DNA from: Cristatella mucedo
Taxonomy: Eukaryota; Bryozoa; Phylactolaemata; Cristatellidae
Length of the DNA: 64,000 nucleotides
Assembly: GCA_009760855.2 (NCBI GenBank)
Contig: WPIO01000046.1
Coordinates: forward strand, 1,119,001-1,183,000
Direction: 5' to 3'
Shown: positions 1-53,700 of the stretch, piece by piece
How positions within the stretch are numbered: position 1 is the first letter of the stretch
Layout of the letters: each line of letters opens with the position of its first letter
Made by a program: the position numbers and the translations under genes
The notes under the pieces: generated by a model
Seen by the model: only the letters and a program-made list of their open reading frames with translations
What the model was told of the DNA's origin: nothing
Database searches by the model: none

Positions 1-2049
1 TGTACAACCAAGCATAGCAAAATAGTAGATTGGCTTAACCTCTTGGTGGAGACTTGGTCTCCACGGCTATCGGTATAAGCCATGGAAAGCATGGCCACGA
101 AGGGCTTAGATTGAAGGGGAGACTCGACAAAGTTTTCCTGGGGGTTTGCTGGGGTGACAAAGACGTTACTCGTGTGTCACACGGAGTGCTGTAGTCGACC
201 GAAAGCACTGATTACCTGTGCTAAGAAAAATCCTGCCACAAGACATCCGAAGAATAGGCAACTCGACTACTCTAACCGGTTTGATCTGGTAAGTAACCGT
301 TTCGTGAACCACTAGCATCTTTACGGACTTGTTTGCCGCAGTCCAGCAAACAAGTATAGGGCCCAATTATGAAAAGATGCAGCTGTAAAAGCAACAATTT
401 CGAACCGGTTTTCAACCCAATAGTGAGCCATGCTTAAACTGGCATGAATGGCACGCATGCAGCCAGCAGGAAGAGAGGAGGTGGACATGAACCCAAGCGG
501 AGATGGTCGGGCTAATACGAGCGCTGAGCGTCTTCACTCCAAAGCGCCTCAGGGAGTGGCTCCTGAACTGTGACTGTGACGACTCAGCTATTCGCATTCT
601 GGGTCACACATACCGCGATGTTGGCACCTCCCCCCCCCCCACTCCAGTGCGATGGCATTGAGGTGGCATCGAATGCTAGTCACCCACGAGGCCGGCATCC
701 GTTAGGGGATGATGACTCAGGCAGCAAACACCGAATGTACATCTCACACTCTTCTACTTCTTCCTTTGTCGCTGGTATATCCACTACACAATTCGTGCTA
801 GCTCAAGTCACGTGTAACTAAGCTGCAGCCACCTACAGGAATAGCAGGTGCTTGCCTAGTACGCTGTCGTAGTGGGCACGCGGAGCTCACACCTTTCGGA
901 TCGACATGTTGGATGTGACAAGGAGTGATCACTCGGCATTACGCTAGGCTGCCGCCAGCTCGGTCGCAAGACGCAGTGCACATTAGACTGCGCGATCGAA
1001 GCTCGACATAAACCGCACTCGTGCTCGTGCACAAGCAGGTAGGATAACTTGGGCCTCGAATCTGAGACTTTCAAGCCTCGCCGACCACGCAAGCCCACAT
1101 TTAACCACATTCGGCTGTACCGGCGTCGACGCGAGCCACGCTCCATATCGATCGGCTGGCAACAAAGAACGTCTACGTATAGCGTAACAGCACGCATTGC
1201 GAGAGCTTCGGCAACGTAAATTCAGGTCGAGTACCGCAGTATAATTCGATGAACGCTTGTCTGTGCGCCGCCGCAAAGTCTCAGCTGCTCCTCCAAACAA
1301 GAATACGCAGTAATAGCAAACCTGAGGTTCAGATGCGTTCGCACTTATCCAGGACTTAATTTTACCTTCGTAGTGAGACAGCCAATGTATTATTATTATT
1401 AATACGCTCGCATGAGCGGTTTAGTTCCAGTGCAATGTAATTTAATGTATCTGCATCTGTAACTCCACAAAAGTCATACAGACTATTTGGGTGTTACGCA
1501 GGAGAGTTTTGTATAGCGTACTCACAGCCTACGCGCATGCAAACGGTTGCCCAATAAAAAGAGCTGCAAAGAAAAACCTGCAGCACATACAATAATACAA
1601 TCGAAAATTCAAATGTATGTTCTGTCTCCGGCTAAGTCATGCAAGCGCTCGGTCTTTTCGGTATGCCCGCGCGCGAACCCAGTACAGCAAATTTAACGCG
1701 GCCTGCGCCGTGCCGGCGCCCGCAGTACGTTGAAGCGTGCGATCGCGAACAGAGGCGACTGCGTACGCCAAGACTTGCCTAGAGCCGAAACGAGACCCCA
1801 CGCTCTGCAGAGCCAGTTTAAATACTGCAAAAGCAGAGCGGTCGTCGAAGTCTCATATGCCATCTCTCGGAAACCGGCTGACTGCTACATATCAGTAATA
1901 ATTGCACCGCCACACGTGCCGCTTGCCTAGAAACGCTTTTATCGCAGTTAGGTAATGACGAGGTTGTCTATTCAAGATTTTATTATTTGTATTTAATATA
2001 CTAGAAAAATATTCACGTAGATTGTTAGCACAGCAACCGATGGTTGATT
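1..2049. other. Upstream non-coding DNA
   Basis: No recognisable exon on either strand. Small open frames around 860-1300 (minus) resemble no family I know. Contains one LINE-2 3' remnant (1425-1530). Confidence 0.6.
1425..1530 (-). repeat. LINE-2 3' remnant
   Basis: Reads antisense to the LINE-2 3' UTR. Shares TGTAACTCCACAAAGTCATA-type and GTGTTACGCAGGAGAGTTTT blocks with copies at 9215, 48825 and 51625. Confidence 0.65.
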
Positions 2050-3169
2050 GCACCAGCCCAGCTGGTTCCGGCCGCAACCCGGCTTTCGCGCTCGCGTAGC
2101 TGTCGCTCTAGCTGCGAGCCATCCGGAACGTAAGTAAGTTTACTTGGTCGCGCGCGCATCGCGCCCAAGACTTTCGCAATGGCGCTCAAGTGTGCGTCTG
2201 TTGAATCGCGGCTGGATTAGATATGCGCGCCGGCGACTGCGCCGTCGTTGAGCCGCAATTGCTCAGCACTCCTGCCTGCCGCGAGAGACGTCCTCCCATA
2301 GTCGCTCCGGCTGTGCCGCAATCTTCTGAGGTCACGAGGTCGCAAGCAACTGCTTACTCGGCGACGGCAGAACGCGGCGTGAGTGGCACTGCGTCAACTT
2401 TGTTTTTACTATTGAGCGAACCGAGAGCGCAGTCGTTAAAGCTGGTGCATCGATGTGCCGCGAACACGGCTAGCCGGCCTGTATGCGGTGATGTAGATGC
2501 CCGCCCGTCCGCGTTGCTCAGAATTCTCGATAAGCGCTCTGTGCTGCGTCGTCGCTCGAACCGGCGGCCACTGGATTCGGCCGACCTGTGTGCACACCCT
2601 GCCGTCACTGTAGAGTGGCCGTACCCACTCCCTCCCCTTCCCTCCTCCCCCTCCCCCGAAACGCCAGCCCCGATGGCAGCGGCTAGTGCGGAGGTGCTGC
2701 GGCTGCCGTGCTACTGCGGGCGAGTTCTTTCGCGAGCGCGTGCGCGTTCTTTTTTACCAGCCAGTGCCCAGTTCGAGGCGGCGTTACTGACCGCTACGCG
2801 AGGGACGGTCGTTCAACAGCTGCCGCGACGGGCAGCAACGCCTCTCTTACGGTTCAAAGCCTAGGGCTCAAACCAGCTCAACTGCTAGAACACCAAATCC
2901 CTGCCTATAACATTGCTTCGCCTTTTATGCTGCTTTGGCTGTACTTTCTCGTGCAATCAGTTCATAGCCATTATACTAAACCTCGCTGCTCGTGCTCGAT
3001 GAGGGAGAGCAGGCATTTTGCCTCCTTGTTGCAGTGTGTGCGCCGTGTCCTTTCAGAACTCGTTATCAGTTGTCGTCCTCGTATCTGTTCGATTCTGCTT
3101 GCTTACGCCGATTGTGTGTTTATAATGGATGTCTGCATTGAGCAGCCCCAGTGCCAGCATGCCCCGCCG

Positions 3170-3177
3170 TGACGTCA
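3170..3177. promoter_or_regulatory. Palindromic CRE
   Basis: TGACGTCA, full CREB/ATF consensus, 138 bp before the OGDH start codon. Confidence 0.5.
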
Positions 3178-3270
3178 GGTAGTCTATTTCAGGTCGAGCA
3201 GGGGGAAACGTTAAAGGTGCACCCACCAGAAGGTGTACTGGATCGACAGCGTAATCCAACGCTTCTTATC

Positions 3271-3278
3271 TATATAAG
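3271..3278 (+). promoter_or_regulatory. TATA-like box
   Basis: TATATAAG 30 bp before the OGDH ATG. If functional, the 5' UTR would be only a few bases, so it may be chance. Confidence 0.25.
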
Positions 3279-3307
3279 GCACTTTAATACAATAAGGACT
3301 AAGCAAA

Positions 3308-38003
<34,696 letters not shown>

Positions 38004-38772
38004 GGCAGGCTGCCGTGTTCCACGGAGGCCGAATGATGCTGCTGCCGCTTCCAAGACCTGCTTTGTGCTGCCGTGCCGGCACGGCAGCAGCGTGCCATCT
38101 TTACATGGCGTCTGTCTGTTTTCATGGCATTCGACCCTGTGCTGTGTAGCTATCGAGAGGCAGCACAGCACCGCGCTCTAACGTGGGGGGACGGGACGCT
38201 CGCCTTGGCATCCGGCGTTCGAGTCTGAGTCTGTTGTGTGACCATGCATGCTGTAGCTACACATCATATACATCTCTTTTGTGTGCATTCCGGCTCATAC
38301 CGAGTTGGGTCTTTCGTGCTCGCATCTGTACATCAAAAGACTGCTGCTGCGCCGACGAACGTCATTAAAAAAAATATACGTACACACCGGCATATCGGGC
38401 GACTTACTGGCTCGTCAAAGCGATGCACACAGCTGGTGCTTGGGGGCGTAGCTTGACGCTTGTATTTCTCCGTAAGCTCGCTACACCTTCGTGAGCAGGA
38501 TGCACGAGCATTAGGTACATGGCAGCAGCGCTCCTAGATTGCACAAACCGATATTCGGGGAGGTGCCTCGCTAGCCAGCCTCGCCAGTCAGTGACTTCAC
38601 CGCGTTCGGTGTGCAAGGAAGAAACAATCAGAGCGAGGGAGCACGCCGCCTGAAGTAGGTCGCGAAGTCCGGGAGCTTGGAAGCTCGCATCTTGCGGGGA
38701 GCGTAGCAGCTCTGACCAGCGTCCGGTAGATGGAAAGCCGAGAGCCACGACGCTTTCTGCCGCTTTCTTTGC
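38004..38772. other. Tail-to-tail interval between OGDH and LRPAP1
   Basis: Only about 770 bp between stop codons, so the two 3' UTRs are close or overlapping. ATTAAA at 38364-38369 is the best OGDH poly(A) signal. No canonical AATAAA on the minus strand for LRPAP1; AATACA near 38452-38457 is a weak candidate. Confidence 0.6.
38364..38369 (+). terminator. Candidate OGDH poly(A) signal
   Basis: ATTAAA about 360 bp after the OGDH stop codon, followed by an A-rich stretch. Confidence 0.45.
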
Positions 38773-47121
<8,349 letters not shown>

Positions 47122-47697
47122 CTCGGCCAGTGCACCTCCTAGCACGACGCGAAAGTCGAAACCTGGCGAAGCCTCGCTCGCGGCTGCCGAGCCAATAGCG
47201 AACTCGATACAGTAGATCCCGTTTCGTAATTTCCTATTGGGCCGAGCTGGCTTTCCAGTCGCGCGCGCTGACCGGAGGTTCGCGGCCAGACGGAAGGCCG
47301 CGCCGACCGCACGTCGCGCACAGAATATTCCTGTGAGAGTAACGTGTCCCCCCTAAAAAGTAGACATGGCATACACGCTATTCTATTTTCTTTTACACAG
47401 CCATGGGCTCGGTGGCGGCGATCCGCCAGCCGGCGGAGGACAGAACGCCGGCGGAGGTAAAGGGGAGGGACCCATTAGACATTCCCCGGCGAGATGGACA
47501 CGCCCGCTGACGAGGATACGTGTGTCCTCGACGTGACCAAACTTCGCTATGCCAAAAGCAGAAGATATTTTATTATTTTAAAATATACATAGATCGCTGC
47601 GCATGAATGGATATTTCGGATCATACCTGTACACGAAAAGGAAGGTATTCCGCTAGCTGGCGCGTGAAAATCATGTGACGGGAGAGTCATAACAAAT
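47122..47697. promoter_or_regulatory. Bidirectional LRPAP1/FNIP promoter region
   Basis: 576 bp between divergent start codons, CpG-rich on the LRPAP1 side. CCAAT-type boxes at 47192-47196 (+) and 47236-47240 (-). No TATA box near either start. TCATGTGA at 47671-47678 is 20 bp before the FNIP ATG. Transcription starts cannot be placed from sequence. Confidence 0.65.
47671..47678 (+). promoter_or_regulatory. M-box/CLEAR-type site
   Basis: TCATGTGA followed by C; the MiT/TFE-family core. A second copy in the other orientation lies at 47895-47902. Confidence 0.5.
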
Positions 47698-47780
47698 ATG
47701 GCTCGGTGGGGAAAGCTCTTCTCGAGTAAAGGCAAATCCCGGGATTGTTCCAGCCAGCAGTGCCCAGAGAGCAAAACAGA
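47698..47780 (+). CDS. FNIP: FNIP exon 1 (start codon)
   Basis: Residues 1-28. [17 protein letters not shown] resembles the FNIP leader (...LFQKLFSKR...). A at -3 and G at +4. Donor GA|GTAAGC joins the first base of exon 2 to make GAG. Confidence 0.85.
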
Positions 47781-50700
47781 GTAAGCGTCATTGTATCCGC
47801 TCGCTTAGTTTGTCCGTACCCCGTTGCGTTCGCTGCCTTACGCTAGTGCCCGGCGTCCCAGCCTCTTGGCAACGTGACCTGGCCTCGTCAAACATCACAT
47901 GATAAGCGTGACGCCGTGCTCTGTTCATCTCGAGGGCATCTCCAGAAAGGGGTAGCCACTCCGTTTAACGCCATGAAGTAGCTCCGACCTGAGTGAGTTG
48001 CCGATATGTCGCCGGATCGCCGGCGTGAGCCGGGCGCGCCATTAGACGCTGCGCCTACTCGGTAATATCCTGTTCGCTCGCTGCTGTTCGCGATCCTCAA
48101 CACGTGTGCCTTGAGAAGATGAGTGAGAGGGAGCGTTTCATCTATAGCTTCAGCTTTTATTTGTCGCAATGCCTTTCTCTCCTCGCGTGTTGCCGGCGAG
48201 TGAACTGTTGCGCCCTTCCCTTCCCTTCCCTGTGTGCGCCCAAGCAGTTACCGCGATGTGCGGTAGCTCCACGTCTCGTCCGTAATCCCTATAGGGCCGA
48301 AACCTTAGCGTGAATTGCTGGCATCGGCATCGCCTGTGTCGTAAGAAGCAGTCTGTCGGTACGTCGACTTGGGCATTGGAGCCGTCGTCACGTAACCAGT
48401 GATATCGTTTCAGGTGGTTTTTACCTGGGTTTGACAAGTCACAAATCCGGCTACTGCTGTTCCTTGATCATGAATTGCGAGGTCGGCCCTTGCTGCTGGA
48501 TTCGCAAACAGTTCGTAAAATTGAGCCTCGGCTGCTGCAGGTACGTAGTTGCATGCAGCGTTGCATATATGCCTTGTGGCAAGGACCGAAATGTATTCTG
48601 TCCCGGTCACGAACCCACGACCACGGGGCTCACTCCTGAGTCCACCTGCCCTGCCACTGATTTGTGAGCCGGTGTAGTTTTGTGTGAGCATCCTGACATT
48701 GAACCTTTCGTTGTACCGACTTAGCTAGGAGCGCCGTAGGCTGTGCATCCCATCAAGTTCATTAAAAGAGGAAGTCGGTTACCTTTTTCGGGAGTATGGG
48801 ACTTCCCATGACTTTTCGTGTCAAAATGTAATGTAATGTATCTCCGTCAGTAACTCCACAAAGTCATAAAGACCATGTGGGTGTTACGCAGGAGAGTTTT
48901 GTATAGCGCACTCACAGCCTAAGCAGCTTTCGGTACGAATTCGGTAGCCAACAGACTTCGTCTCACGCAACAAAGAGAAAGTGGGAAGCATAGCAGAGTT
49001 AGGAGAGCAGTTGAGGTAGTGAGTAGCATAGAAGTAGCAGTTCAGGACCGCTGAAAAAGATGTGCCATAGTCGGCAGTTGGAGAGTAGATGTCGTTGCTG
49101 TAGTACTCTGCACGCCTGTGCCGGTTAGCCGTCACTGCAAGCCTTGAGCTCTGCTGCTTTTTTTTGCTCAATGTTCATTCACTGATTGTACCATCTTGTT
49201 CTTTCTACTTCGTGAGTTTTACTATAACGACAACCCGTACTGCAATGTTCTTTCGACAAGAAGTTGACGATTAATTTACAACGGTTTCTGAGGCGATGCT
49301 AGGATTAGACATGGTCCGACCTGGGCACCCACCAACCTATCCACTGTAAAGTTAAAGCAAACGTGTTTCTGGTCGCTTTTAGTATTGAGTGTCATAGCGG
49401 GCCACACTTTCATAACGTGGCTTACGAAAAAACCTTTGGCTAGGGCACATTGCTTTGCTTGCCAACCCGACATTGAGTACGGACATTACAGCTTGTGTGC
49501 TTCTGCCTGGACAAAGCATGTCATGTCCTCACCGGATGCTCCCATATTTACTAAAGACGTTCAGCTAGCCTGGACTAGTAAGCACCATTGTAGGTCACGA
49601 CAGTCTAGCTTAAATGTTGTGAAAGTATCCCTTCTATAAGCACAAACCACAAAGGCACAGTTCCAAAATACTGCTGTTGACCTTATAACCCAGGTTACCA
49701 CCTCACCATGCGATCCTTTTGGCTATATAGCAGATCATTTCTTCAGCCTTTTTGTGAGCATGATAGATAAGATCAGAGAGTTCATCCCTAAGGTAACTTC
49801 CTTACTGGACTCCTCACCCTCATCAGATATATGATCTGCTGCTCTACATAACTGTCCTTGGCCTCAGGTCGTGTCTCTACATCCTTCAAAAAGACTGTTG
49901 CTATGTCACTCGTTAAGAAGGCAATACTAGATCAGGAGAAAGTATGCAACTTCTGCCCAGTCTCCCTATTGCCTTCTTAACAAAGACACTGAACCAAGTA
50001 GTGGCAATTCGGCTAAACTTTTATATTAAATATTAAGTTTCCCTCAGGGTTTAGAGCTAATCACTCCACCCAGGCAGTGCTATTGCTAGTGTACAGGAAC
50101 AATCTTCTCAGTACTTAAGATATAGGTTGTGTCTATCTGCTAGTTCTGCCGGATCTCGGGGCAACGTTTAGTACCATTTATCACCACCAAGTCCTTTGGG
50201 AGTGCCTATCATCTTGACTGGACATCGCTGGCACTGCATCGAAACGGTATATATTTCAGGGCATATACAGGCAATGGCCAACGCTCATCCGATGAGCCTT
50301 TAAACTGTAGGTTACCCTAGAGATCTATTCTTGGTTCACTTTTTTATGCAATTTACATACTTCCTCTTGCCGACGTAGTCGCCAAGCATCTTCGAGGCTT
50401 TCATTTCTATGCAGATAATGCCAGGCTGTTGTCTGATCCTTGTTTGCCTCCAAGCACCTCGGATTCTCTCGGTGCTGCTGCAGCATGTATTGCTAACTTC
50501 TCGCTTGAATTGCAGATGATTTCCTCAAAACTAAGGACTATATGACGAACCTAGTGGCTATCAGTCAATTTGATGTCGCTCAGAAACTGGAAAGCCTAAT
50601 TCTAAAACATCAAATTGAATGACGATAAGCAACTTAATCTATATGGGAAAGCCTTGTGTCGCTCAGGAACTGGAAAGTGTAACCCCTTAACATTTGCTTG

Positions 50701-53700
50701 ACTAGTATATCTTCTGTACTCTATGCATGGAATCTAGGTGTCATGTTTGAAAATGACCTTTTGATTCCACTGGCCTGCAGATGACAACTTTCTATTAGGT
50801 GTTTTCAATCTATTAGGTGTTTTCATGTAAATTTTGGGATGCACTTTCAGATTCTGTAGCTTTTTTAAACCAGTACGTCCGGACTCTTAACAGTTTGCAT
50901 TTTTATTTTACAGTGTACTTTCATGCGGCTTGCACACCATATGTGGTGCCCTCGTCTTATCCTAATCTCCCAGTTTGCATCCGAAGTACGTGTGATAGCA
51001 CTGTTTGATGAATGGAGGACGGTAGCTGCTTCTCTTTTGTTGAGAATCTCCTGCAGATGTAGCAGAATATATGCAGAGAATTCTTGCACTCCCTTGGCAT
51101 TGTTCTACCAAAAAAAAACCTGCAACATATATGACATTAAGTGACTATAACAAGTAGACCTAATGAAAGCCAATATAATTTTGCATAATGCGTATAATGT
51201 TAGCGTGCACCCGATCTTTGATAGACAAAATCTACCAAACTTGACGTGCCAAAGCAAAACAAGACACATCATAAATCATAATTTGGGAATCAATATTTGG
51301 AAAATAATAACAAATGCCAGACCACTGATGTCATGCAGACCAGTGTTCTAGATTACTACGTCAGCTCTGCAGTTAAGTCTGCCAACCTTTGGCTTCATAG
51401 CATTCCGAATTCCGGGCTAGCTTAGACAAAGGTAGCACTGCCAAATTAGTTCGTACATTCTTGGCATCCCAACTAGACTTATTTCTCTCCGACCTCCACT
51501 GGTCCTCCGTCAAGCAACACGTCGATCTCAAGGTCAAACTTCTGTTACCTACTTTTAGATACCTTCCTCCTCTTGCTGAGGCTTACCTGTCTGGTCTACT
51601 TTCCACCTTCTCTCCTGATCTGTAACGTATCTCTGGCTGTAACTCCACAAAGACTATGTGGCTGTTACGAAGGAAAGTTTTGTATAGAGCACTCACAGCC
51701 TAAACGGCTTTCGGTACACATTCGGTAGTCCACAGACTTTTATCTCACGCAACAAAGAGAAAGTGCGAAGCATAGCAGAGTCAGGAGGGTAGTTGGGGTA
51801 GTGAGTAACATGGAAGTAGCAGCTCAGGGTACTGGAAAGGATGTGCCACAGTAGTTGTCGTAGTTGTGCTTAATATGGTCTCACTCTATCCATGCATGGG
51901 TAGGGGTTAGAACCTAAAGGGGCAGGCTGAGGAGTTTGAGGACTTAACACACCCAATTATCTTCCTATTATAAGCTGCCTCCGAAAAGATCATGGTCTGG
52001 CCCCCTTTGAGATATAATCATAGCATCAATGCATGCGCAAATGCTCTTTTAGCTTTGCCTCTAACCAGCCTCAAATCCTCAATGTATACCGTATCTTCAA
52101 TTCGTATGCTCCTAAAGACTGGAACTTGCTACCAACTGACATCATGACATCAGTAACTTGACCTTTAAAACGAAGCTTAAAAAAATCCTGTTCCTTTAAC
52201 ATGAGCTTGGTCAATATGAGTTATGTGCACATAATTCCTCGATGTACTAATGCACGTTGAAATTGTACTCATGCTGAAATTGCGAAAGTTTTTCTTTCAG
52301 TCGACATGCTTCCTTCCAGCATATGTGAACTATCTACAAAGAGACTTACCTCTGTTGTGGCTCTATACAAATACATAGTTGTTATTACTATCAAGGCCTG
52401 ACATAAATCTTGGCATTAGGTGCCTGAGTAAAGTTCGCCATCAGTATCTACCACCTTCATGCTGGGTCTCACCTTGCTCTGACAATCCATGAAACTTACA
52501 TCTCCTTACATGCTGGGGAGTTCTTCTCATTCGCATTCCTCCTTTTTGGGCTGCTAAAGTTTACTTCTGCGTTCCTTTTTAGGAGCTCTATTGCACTGGC
52601 AATTGCTTTGCAGTTGCACTTGCGCGCTGTGAATTATTCTGTAATTATTAAATAGGTGCTTAAACCAGACCGGCGCTTGTGCGCTATATGTCTAATCTGG
52701 GTCTTAGGTCTGGGGTACAGTGTGTGCACTTCACGACCCAGGTTGTCGATTTGAGCCCTTTGGCAGATTATCTCTCATTGTCAGCTGCAATCGGGTTGAT
52801 AACTACTAAGTCTCCTCTGCCACTGTACAAACGATGCCGTCGATTCAGACGACCTTTATATTCAGTTAACTTATTACCTATTACCATTATTTTGCCAGAA
52901 GGTCCTACATTTTTAAATCAAATTTTGGCGCTGGCCTAGTGCATGATGACTGTCATTTCCGATTGCTTGGACACTACAGAGCTTCCACTTCTTTACTCTT
53001 ACCCGTTGTAGACTTGTTTCTTTTATTCTTGCACTCATCTTGTCGATCGGTTTGTTAACTTTTTGAAAATCGGAGAACCGAGCTGCCTATTGTTTTTATT
53101 GCTGCAATTTTGGGCAGCCATTGCCGCTTTTCTGCTGCAATTGATTGTCTGCTTCGTGTGGGATGGTATTCAGCCATGAAGAGGAGCAGCCGAGTTTTGG
53201 CCGAATGCCAATTGTTGCCATCTAAGCAGTTACTATCTGGCAGTGAGCGTTGAAACTGTTGTCAACATCGTTGGTGATTCTTTATTGCATTCCTTCCATC
53301 AGGTTAGGGCAGCAAGGTGTCTAGATTTGCAAAGCTATAGACTGAGATATATAGCCTTGAACTTTGACCTCGTCTTTTTGCTTACCTTGACCTCGTCTTT
53401 GGCGTTAGCTTGACCTCATCTTTCGTGTTAGCTAGATCAGCCGAGCCGCCCAGAGCAGTACGTTGGGGCAAACATGATTAGATGGTATTGGTTTGCCGTG
53501 CTGACGAGCCATGATAGAATGTTGGCTCCTAGCTGTTGTTTAGTCAAACCTATTGTTGCCACATTGGTATTCCCTCTTCATTGGAAAAGTTCGTGACCTA
53601 CTGGGCAAGCTCACAGCTGGAAAGCAATGTGGCAATTATGAGAGTCTTAATAGTGTAATTCATTTATAAAGCGCCCTGAGAGAACTTAATAATCTCCATT

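Larger units (their letters stand above)
2050..3307 (+). promoter_or_regulatory. GC-rich upstream region of OGDH
   Basis: GC- and CpG-rich from about 2050 to 2860, with a CCGGAA (ETS-type) site at 2123-2128 followed by AAC|GTAAGT at 2130. It could end an untranslated first exon, but this is not shown. Long open frames here (for example 2223-2864) look like GC-driven open frames, not genes. A CRE and a TATA-like box lie near the 3' end. Confidence 0.4.

Noticed and set aside
856-1300. Overlapping 100-codon minus-strand open frames
   Set aside because: Two frames open at once, no recognisable motif, no splice context.
2223-2864. 213-codon open frame, + strand
   Set aside because: GC-rich region with open frames on both strands, no family resemblance, no periodic codon signal I could see; likely promoter or 5' UTR.
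47122-47145. Eight-codon N-terminal extension of RAP
   Set aside because: Would begin with GTG; the ATG at 47121 starts a standard signal peptide.
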